Assembly: GCA_028386065.3 (NCBI GenBank)
Contig: JAKUCV010007490.1
Coordinates: forward strand, 1 to 64,000
Source: Turnera subulata
Taxonomy: Eukaryota; Streptophyta; Magnoliopsida; Malpighiales; Passifloraceae
Reading direction: 5' to 3'
Length of the DNA stretch: 64,000 bases
In this document: positions 56,920-64,000 of the stretch, in pieces
How positions within the stretch are numbered: the first letter of the stretch is position 1
How the letters are laid out: the number at the start of each line of letters is the position of its first letter
Notes under the pieces: model-generated
What the model was told of the DNA's origin: nothing
Seen by the model: the letters and a program-made list of their open reading frames with translations, nothing else
Database searches by the model: none
Program-made: the position numbers and the translations under genes

Positions 56920-57830
56920 TGCAATAGATTGAATTATTTGCACAACAAAAAGTTAAAATAATTCTTCCTCCTCCTGTTTTTCAATAAAATTTGCTTGTGG
57001 TTCTTTACTTTTGCATATCTTCACTTTGTGTCACAACTGATTGCATTGTTGCACTTGATATTCGATCTCCACCAACGGTCGGAAGAATGATTGTTTTTCT
57101 TGCAATGTTTGTAGATACTTTCATTACTAGAGTTTCTAGCATTTTTTTTGTCTTTTTTCTTGAAGTTAGTCCTTTCACTATTTTTTTCTTGTCTTATCAA
57201 CCTCCTTTGTTTCTATATTTCTACAGAACTTATTAGCTCTGAAAGTGACAAACTTACAAAATTTTTAGTTTCTTCTAAGGAGGAAATCTTTGACTCATAC
57301 CTTTCTGGTATTGTGACCAAAATTTCCTCCACCAATTCTTTTTTCAGGAACATCCTGGCCAAGCATCTTGACTCGATTTATAATCAAATCAAGTCTCTCA
57401 GCATAGTCTTTGATTGTTTCTACTCCTTTCATTTGTAAACTACAAATTCTTTGTGTAAGATGAGAATTTGAATTCTTTTTGTCTTGACAACACCTTTGAA
57501 CTTTGTTTTAGGTGATCCCAAATTTCTTTAACTGTTTGCATCTCCATCACTTTGGTAAAAATAGCCTCAGTCAGGTATGAGAGAAAACAAGCAAGACAGA
57601 GGCTTATACATCTTGATCTTGTTTTCTTTATCTGAGCAATTGTTGGATTGTCAAGCATCTACAATGTAAAACCTTCTTCAACAATTTTCCGAAGATCATG
57701 GGGATTGTAGATGAGCATCTTACTGCCCAAACTTGATAATTTAAGCCAATGAAAATTTGTGCTCTAGTAATGTGTAAATTTTCTGAGGATATTTTTTTTG
57801 TTATTGTTTGGACTAACCACTCAGGTTTTC
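56920..57830 (-). pseudogene. Copia gag remnant (UBN2 type)
   Basis: Minus-strand frames give IFIGLNYQVWAVRC (N-terminal gag motif), then ETIKDYAERLDLIINRVKMLG (57430-57370) and KISSLEETKNF with a degenerate CKHCKKNNH knuckle (about 57110-57140). Many stops and frame changes. The remnant is followed directly by the purine tract and LTR at 56698-56914, without protease, integrase or RT. Confidence 0.7.
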
Positions 57831-58000
57831 TTTCCTTTGTTTTGTTGTTGGCATTTGAACTAACCATTTCATGTTCACTTTTTTTTTTTTGTTTTGTTGT
57901 TGGTGTTTGGACTAACCATTTCATGTTGGTGTTTGGCTGACCCTCCCATGTCTTTTTTTTTTTGTTGTTGTTGGTGTTTAGCTAACCTCTCAGGTCTCTC
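57800..58000. repeat. Degenerate tandem repeat, units of about 60-70 bp
   Basis: Three to four imperfect copies of a phrase like TTGTTGTTGGTGTTTGGACTAACC with T runs between them. On the minus strand they would lie just before the gag remnant. Confidence 0.65.
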
Positions 58001-58031
58001 AAGAACAATTATGTTCAGCTACTATTTTGTT

Positions 58032-58035
<4 letters not shown>

Positions 58036-58064
<29 letters not shown>
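58036..58064. repeat. (TA)n microsatellite
   Basis: About 14 TA units without interruption. Confidence 0.95.
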
Positions 58065-58066
<2 letters not shown>

Positions 58067-58157
58067 TCCATTGTTTGACATGAACTAGGAACAGGGATTT
58101 GTATGGAGTGTTTTGAACATAAATCAAGTCCTATTTTATTGGACTGAAACCAAACCT

Positions 58158-58690
58158 TAGGGATGGCAAAAATCTCCATTGCCGTGGGGATTCGCCGTTG
58201 CGGGGATGGGGACTATTATTGACCCGTAGGGAAGGGCATGCGGACGATTTCAATCCCAAACAAATTTGGTTATGGGGATCATATGAACCACCCCACGGTA
58301 CCCTTCTAGTTAATACTCCATATGTAAGATAAAAGGATAAGATGATATAGAGTTCAAATTCAATTCAGTTCACTTACTTTATTTTATTTTTCTTTATGAT
58401 GTTGGTGGGATTTGAATCATTTAATGATAATATATAGTATTTGATAGTAATATACACTTTATATTAACACCAGTATTAATATGTATTTTATAATGGCACA
58501 GAATTAAATTTCAAACTTTCATGGAGAAAATTGTAAATATTTTAAAAGAAACAATTTGGGTTGCGGGGATGTGCGGGGATGGAAGACAAATTTCCCGAGA
58601 TGTGGGGAACTGGGATGGGATGGGGATGGGGAGAGTTTTAGATTGTGGGAATGGGTTGGCAGATTCCTCCACCGGCAAGATCCGCGCTCC
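58158..58690 (+). repeat. GGGGATGGGG-rich repeat, possibly a truncated hAT-type MITE
   Basis: Begins TAGGGATGGCAAAAA, the kind of terminus seen in some plant hAT-like MITEs, followed by GGGGAT-rich text (58185-58260). A second GGGGAT-rich block lies at 58560-58640 around an AT-rich core. I found no matching right terminus or 8-bp duplication. Confidence 0.35.
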
Positions 58691-58854
58691 GCTACCATCC
58701 CAAGTTTATGTACATGCACACATAATAAAAAAAAAAGTATCAACTTAAAGCTATTAGATAGAGATATAAAATCCACCACTCATAATAGCCTGCAACATAT
58801 ACGCAGACTAGGCCAATTGTAACAACATAAAGCACTCTCAACAGCTCCTTATTA

Positions 58855-59100
58855 CACTACAAGTTTCCATACCCAATAGCATAGGTACATTCTGATGCTA
58901 TGCAAATGCTACAAGACAAATAGCATTTGGATAGCATCTCGAAAGGCCAAATGCTAGAGGGCACAATGCTAAGGAAAATGTCGATGCTATCCCGATGCTA
59001 AAGATGGATGCTGAGGTCCGATGCTATGCAGATGGTGTAAATAATAGCATAGGTAAGTTTCCCGATGCTATGCAAATGGAATATATTAATGGGACCCAAC
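58855..59100 (+). mobile_element. One end of a CACTA (En/Spm) transposon with subterminal repeats
   Basis: CACTACAAG at 58855 is a CACTA-type terminus, preceded by TTA as a possible 3-bp duplication. Inside, the word GATGCTATGCAAATG and shorter forms recur in both orientations at least eight times (58878-59085), as expected for transposase-binding subterminal repeats. The inverse terminus (CTTGTAGTG) was not found in the rest of the window, so the element is truncated or extends beyond the window. Confidence 0.6.
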
Positions 59101-59955
59101 ATCTCAATTTATTATTTATCCAGCTCTGTCCTTTGGAGTCCATATTTTATTAATATTTATTTATTGATTGTTATTAAAGAAAACCCCAAATCATTATTTC
59201 TTCTAGTCATGTTTTAAATAATGGTGAACTTAGAATATAAAAATAATTAAAAAGAGCATCAAATAATTAAAATGACTTTATTATTGTAATCTCACTTTAC
59301 AACATGATGATTACAAGTTCCTCCAGCGAAAAGGAAGAATACACTGAATAACAAAACAACATTATAATCTGAATTACAAAAAGAATGACAACCAAAAATC
59401 GTAATCTGGATTACAGATTGTAGACAAAAATCCTGAAGCAAGTTGCCATACCTACAACAAAGAAAACACAAAATATAATAAAGCAAAACCCACCGCCAAA
59501 CCTGCAAAAAAAGAACAAAAAATATAATTAAGCAAATCCAAACGTATAGAGAGACAGTTATATAAGGTCAGAAAATATATGGACAACTTGGAAATAGAAT
59601 AATTTCAGGGACCTGGAAAGAGGCATAAACTTTGTGATTTTACTGGACCTGAAAAAAACATGTAAAGATATTAGAAAGTAGAAACAGAAAAATATATGGA
59701 TAGAGATTCGGAACCAGAATACCAAAGAATTAAGAACACCAGTCCTGTAAAAAAGAAACCCACAACCAAATAGGCTTCTTGCAGATAAAAGAATAGGTAC
59801 CAAATGATAATAACAAAACTCCAAACAAAGGAATGACAAAAACAACCATACAAATAATTAAGAATCTGGATCTGCATAGGGAGAGAAAAAAACAGCACGG
59901 TATCCAGTGATACTGTAAGTATATGCAGGGCTGAAAGTCTTATGTTTAATTCTTC
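59101..59955. other. AT-rich DNA, no gene recognised
   Basis: Minus-strand frames here are hydrophobic by composition only. Two near-copies of AAAAAATATAATWAAGCAAA occur near 59470 and 59518. Confidence 0.45.
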
Positions 59956-60105
59956 TTGAAGCCTATTTCGAGACCATTCGACTCTAAGGAGTTGAATGAG
60001 GGAAGGACAATCACAATCTCGCCCAAGAGAATGCGAGTATCCAGAACCTTAAAAGGCCACCTGGTTGTTGTAGAGCTCAGGATGTCAGCCGTAACTTTCC
60101 CCTGT
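59956..60105 (-). pseudogene. Possible last exon of an unknown gene
   Basis: On the minus strand a good acceptor (TTTTTTTGGACAG, 60104-60117) is followed by one open frame of 50 codons in which KVLDTRILLGEIVIVLPSFN is the most gene-like stretch, ending LEIGFKKN-stop. The other two frames stop within a few codons. It may be a captured exon inside the CACTA element or a remnant of a host gene; I do not recognise the family and found no upstream exon. Confidence 0.3.
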
Positions 60106-60976
60106 CCAAAAAAACCAAGCCACAAATGAGATCAAAGCTGCTGAATGAATGAATGAGACAGCTTTAGAAAAAACCAATGCATAGCTCTCTTTACGTTCGG
60201 CCTATCTTCGAGGAAAAAATTATATTACCAAGTGTCATACCCACTTAGTAAACTACAGCATAACTAATCAGGGTTTTTTTTCTTATTAGGGGAATAATTT
60301 TGTTTATTTTCAGATTTTAAAAGATTCTCATTGATTATGTTGTACCACGTAGTCAATTTCTAAAATCCTAATATAGAGTTATATGTAAATACACTCATAA
60401 AGTTATATAACTTATATTTCTTTACGTGAATTTTTCCGATTTACAATTTAGAAGGACTTTTGGGGGAAAAAGTACACTCCGTGTTCCTTGTTTGTCAAAA
60501 CTGATCTTCAACAAATTAATTGTTCATCGAGTTTTTTTTGTTTTTATTTTATGATTTGGGTTGGATTAGTTTCCGAAACCCAATTGGAGTTGGAGGACGA
60601 AGATAGAAGAATAGCCCCAAATTAGGTTCGCCGACTTGAATTGACTCCAGTTGCCGACATCAATGAAGATTATAAAAAGGATGTGTTTGTTTTGGTAGTC
60701 CGTCGCGGCAGAAACAGTAGTAAAACAAGAGCTAGATTTTGAAGAAACGGAGTTATAGTTTACTTTCTTGCTACCAAACGCTAAGGTAAGGTTTGTGAGG
60801 AAGTTTTTATTTCTTTTCCAGGCTCCCAAACTAGTCACGGTATTGCATTTGTGATTATAGTGGGTGAATCTTCAAATAGAAATTTTCACCATACTCAAAA
60901 ACTCGAGTATAGGTCAATCGAGTTTTTTACTGGTTTATATTAAAGGTAGCCAACAGGAGGAACTACGGGTGCAAGT
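60106..60976. other. Upstream region of the CC-NB gene
   Basis: No ORF of note. Nothing recognised as a promoter, although the sequence directly precedes the NLR start. Confidence 0.4.
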
Positions 60977-62429
60977 ATGGTTGCAAGAACGGTAGCCTTC
61001 TTCATGCGTGCAGGAGCGGTAGCCTTCTCCATGGTTGAAGGAGCAGTAGGCTGCTTCAAGGGAAGCACAAAACTTGACGACCGGGTGCTGTGGAAGCTGA
61101 AAAGTACTGTGATGATTGTTAACGAACGGATTAATTCCGCCGAAGAGAAGCAGCGTGCAATTCCAGCTGTGCGGTGGTGGCTTCATGAGCAGCATAGGGG
61201 CAAGGTGTTGAGTCGCGAAGTGGAATGGTGGTTTGATGAGCTCAAGAAAGCTGCCAACGACGCCACTACCTTGCTGGAAGAGCTAACTCATGATCATGAA
61301 TCTCTTCCACTCAAGGAAAAAAGAAGGTTGAATGGAAAGTTACAGCCAACCCTGGAGACACTAGAAGATCTACTCCAACTAGATAGAACGGTTAGGTTCA
61401 CAGAGGAACATGATGCAAGTATTATTAAAAGATTTGCGGTTCGTATAACCACTTCTCTGCTGGGTGATGGATCAGAAGTTTATGTTAGAAAACTCGAGGA
61501 GGAGAAACTACTTCGGTTGTTAGCTCCTTGCGATGAAGCAAATGCCAAGCGCCTTGAACTGATTTCAATTTCTGGCCCATGCGGCATTGGCAAAACCACC
61601 TTAGCTCAACTAGCCTATAACAACGAAGTAGTACTTCCACGGTTCGGCTTCAACTTCAAAGTATGGCTCTGTGTTTCCGAAGTTTTCGACCTTCGCAGGT
61701 TGACTGAAGAGATTCTAATGAGTGTTGGGAGACAGAATTGCCGCAACATGGCCTTCGATCAATTGCACATGGAGTTAGAAGAAGCATTGAAAGGAAAAAG
61801 AATTTTGCTTGTCTTGGACGATGTCTGGAGTGCTGACGCAGCCCTATGGCAGCTTTTGCTACTACCTTTCAGGTCTGTGGCAGAAGGAAGTAAGATCATT
61901 GTTACTACCCGCGATGAGGAAAGGTCACGTGTTCATTACAAGCCTACTCGTTTGCTGGACAATGTTACTCATGTGCCGCTCCAGAAATTGAAANTTAGAA
62001 GAAGCATTGAAAGGAAAAAGAATTTTGCTTGTCTTGGACGATGTCTGGAGTGCTGACGCAGCCCTATGGCAGCTTTTGCTACTACCTTTCAGGTCTGTGG
62101 CAGAAGGAAGTAAGATCATTGTTACTACCCGCGATGAGGAAAGGTCACGTGTTCATTACAAGCCTACTCGTTTGCTGGACAATGTTACTCATGCGCCGCT
62201 CCAGAAATTGAAAGGGGATGATCCTTGGTTATTGTTTGCAGCCTATGCTTTTGGTAGCGAAGATGATCCATCTGTAGATTCAGAGCTAACCAGAATTGGC
62301 AAAGATATAGTAGAAAAGTGTGATGGTCTGCCATTGCTCATAAAAGAACTGGGGAGACTCTTAGGCTCTAGCAGGGACTATAGCGAATGGGATAGAACAT
62401 TGAAGAGTCTCGATCAAGCCAAATTTTGA
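60977..62429 (+). CDS. CC-NB protein without LRR, interrupted by an assembly duplication
   Basis: ATG at 60977 (MVARTVAFFMRAGAV). Rx-like coiled coil (INSAEEKQRAIPAV, WWFDELKKAANDATTLLEEL), P-loop GPCGIGKTTLAQLAY, RNBS-A VWLCVSEVFDLRRLTEEIL, kinase-2 ILLVLDDVW, RNBS-B GSKIIVTTR. At 61994 an N is followed by a repeat of the preceding 219 bases, which breaks the frame. The repeat then runs into GDDPWLLFAAYAFGSEDDPS and CDGLPLLIKELG, and the protein ends SLDQAKF-stop at 62429, before the MHD motif. The duplication looks like an unmerged contig overlap, so the real gene is probably continuous. The first 30 residues include a 27-bp tandem triplication. It is a CN-type NLR or a truncated CNL; LRRs are not found downstream. 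Confidence 0.8.
60989..61062 (+). repeat. 27-bp tandem triplication in the N-terminus of the CC-NB gene
   Basis: Units 60989-61015, 61016-61042 and a partial 61043-61062 encode TVAFFMRAG, AVAFSMVEG and AVGCFKG. They replace the usual VGGAFLSA-type CC start of the family. Confidence 0.8.
61995..62213 (+). repeat. 219-bp direct repeat of 61775-61993 across a single N
   Basis: Identical except for C at 62194 against T at 61974. The unit boundary coincides with the N at 61994. Confidence 0.95.
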
Positions 62430-64000
62430 AAGTTGGTACTTAAAGAACAGATCACATTTATATATCCAACTATACTTACTGAATGTTTTCTGACTCATCT
62501 GTCGAAGTATGGTTTGCGTTCTTTCTAGATTGTGGATGACAGGGGCTAATATTGTTGTTCATAAGTTTAAATAAATTATGTGCGTTTGCTGCTAATAATT
62601 TGCTTTGACACTTTACTACCATCAAGTGTTTGTACGATGTTGAAACCAATTCAGTTATTTTTCCTTTCTATCCAACTTGAGGTTACTTGCATGGGTCGTG
62701 TATGTATTTGCTTTGCTTACATTTCTATAGGACATACTACTCGTCATGACGTGTACACAATCATGGTTGTTACTGGTTGATATTGTAAGCATCCAAATTT
62801 TGTTCATCCGTGTTTTGTGTATTCGTTTTGCATTTGTATACATTCCGTCATATATAGAGTCTATCAAAATTCAAAAATATTTTCTAAGGGTCGTGGAGAC
62901 CTACTAGCACCGAAATTAGCCTCCGTCTTCACAGAGAATTTTTCATCAAAGGATGCTTCCCCATGGTAGAAAAGGCCCAGGATAAGCCAGAGAAAGAGTC
63001 GAAATTGCCTCCGTAGTACCAAATTACTTATGAGAATTACTGGAAAAAAAGGCGAGAATAGCCTGCTTTTTTGGAGACAAGAGAGGCTTAGGTATCTTCT
63101 TCCCTTATCATTATCAAAACGCTTTGACCGTTTAGCCCTAGCTTAAAGTCATGGGTCAACAACTTTGACCAAGCCTCTTTTTTAAGACTCTTCAAAAAAA
63201 ATTATTTTGATAAATCTGCATCGTCGTTACAAGCATGCCCATATTTTTTCAGAATTTTTCGGGTTCCAAAAGATTCGAAAATAAATTTTGAAAAAAAAAT
63301 CTAAAATTAGAGAATTTTGGCCTTTGACCTGGCCAATCACCGCCATGAACCCCAGTCATGGACAGTGGACGACTAGTCACAACTAATAGCGCCAGTTTTT
63401 GCCTTGAAAATGCATTTTAAGTCCAATTTTCGAGCCGTTTTCTTTTTACGATCATTTTTCTTAGGGAATACACATCGCCTGAAATTTTCTTAGAACCCGG
63501 GCCCGTTTTAATTTTTCAAATGATTTAGCCTGAAGCCATGATAATTTTTTATTTTTTGCCAGAAACTCAATTCTCATCTTTTTTTTTGGAACCATTTTTT
63601 TTCAAAGGTTGCATTCGAGACATGAAGAAATATTTCTCTGCATTCTTCTAGAGTTTCCTGATGTTCGGGCGGGCTCCGTATTGAATTATCGAAGTTTTAG
63701 CCTGAAGCCATGGCCGTCTTTTCAAACATTTCCAGAAAACGCTTCTCTCAATAAAGTTTAAGTTAAACTTGGGTATATGGTCCTTATGAGATTAATGAGC
63801 GGATTGGCCTGCTTGTGTATCAGTTGGCTTTATTGTAGGAGTTGACTCGCACACACAGTGTATTCTACGCTGAGATGGTATCGGCCTAATTTGAGTTACA
63901 ATGTCTCACTGACAGAGGTTATGGTTTAGGAGGATTTATCACATATAGTGGAGCCGGTGGAGATATTAATTTTGGAGGCTTAACAATTAGACCTGGCAAA
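62430..64000. other. Unassigned repeat-like DNA
   Basis: No LRR, NB-ARC or transposon domain was found after the CC-NB stop. From about 62880 the text is unlike NLR flanks. The phrase TAGCCTGAAGCCATG occurs twice (63526 and 63698) together with CCAGAAA and TTCTCA words, suggesting an internal repeat of roughly 170 bp. The right edge of the window cuts it. Confidence 0.4.

Noticed and set aside
1..64000. tRNA, rRNA or CRISPR arrays
   Set aside because: No cloverleaf, rRNA core sequence or regularly spaced repeat was recognised by eye; a tRNAscan run would settle the tRNA question.

Overview
The window is nuclear DNA of a flowering plant, almost certainly a eudicot. It carries TIR-type and coiled-coil-type NLR (disease-resistance) genes side by side, introns with plant splice sites, and typical plant transposons. 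TIR-NLR genes are essentially absent from grasses. It is a decaying resistance-gene cluster heavily invaded by retroelements. I see no rRNA, tRNA or CRISPR arrays.

Layout. 1-4586: repeat DNA and a broken Ty3/gypsy Tat-lineage pol with two RNase H domains. 6232-11785: a nearly intact chromovirus (Reina-like, minus strand) with 232-bp LTRs, a 5-bp target duplication and one long open polyprotein. 12149-14945: scraps of a CC-NB-LRR gene, including a 41-bp inverted repeat made of LRR coding sequence. 17641-20970: a TIR gene whose last exon encodes a cysteine-rich tail, followed by a gutted CC-NB-LRR relic. 21051-34793: a nest. A Mutator-like element with about 525-bp inverted repeats carries pieces of two host genes (26S proteasome RPT3 and a CGR1-like rRNA-processing gene), and an 11.3-kb Sirevirus-type copia element with an env-like ORF has landed in its right inverted repeat. 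34915-42377: a second copy of the TIR locus. Its exons are in splice phase with a downstream full CC-NB-LRR gene, so a TIR-CC-NB-LRR protein is predicted. 44191-50913: a nearly full-length L1-type LINE with target duplications and a 561-bp foldback element in its tail. 51760-54122: a compact element with two identical 214-bp LTRs that keeps only gag-like, protease-remnant and chromodomain segments. 54590-58100: fragments of another LINE and of copia elements. 58158-60105: DNA-transposon ends and one possible exon. 60977-62429: a CC-NB gene without LRRs, interrupted by an assembly duplication.

How the parts relate. The TIR exons, their introns and flanks occur twice (17-20 kb and 35-38 kb), so the cluster grew by segmental duplication. 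The two copies diverge exactly at the acceptor of the third exon: one continues into a cysteine-rich tail, the other into a CC-NB-LRR. Related CC-NB-LRR pieces occur in at least six places. The inverted repeat at 12149-12266 could make double-stranded RNA related to the surviving genes.

The most unusual items are (1) the TIR plus cysteine-rich gene, (2) the in-phase TIR-CC-NB-LRR, (3) the LRR-derived hairpin, (4) the two-gene Pack-MULE split by a Sirevirus, and (5) the young gag-chromodomain non-autonomous element and its conserved LTR hairpin. Assembly gaps (N at 17986, 36396-36477, 50620 and 61994) limit conclusions about the TIR N-termini and the last NLR.
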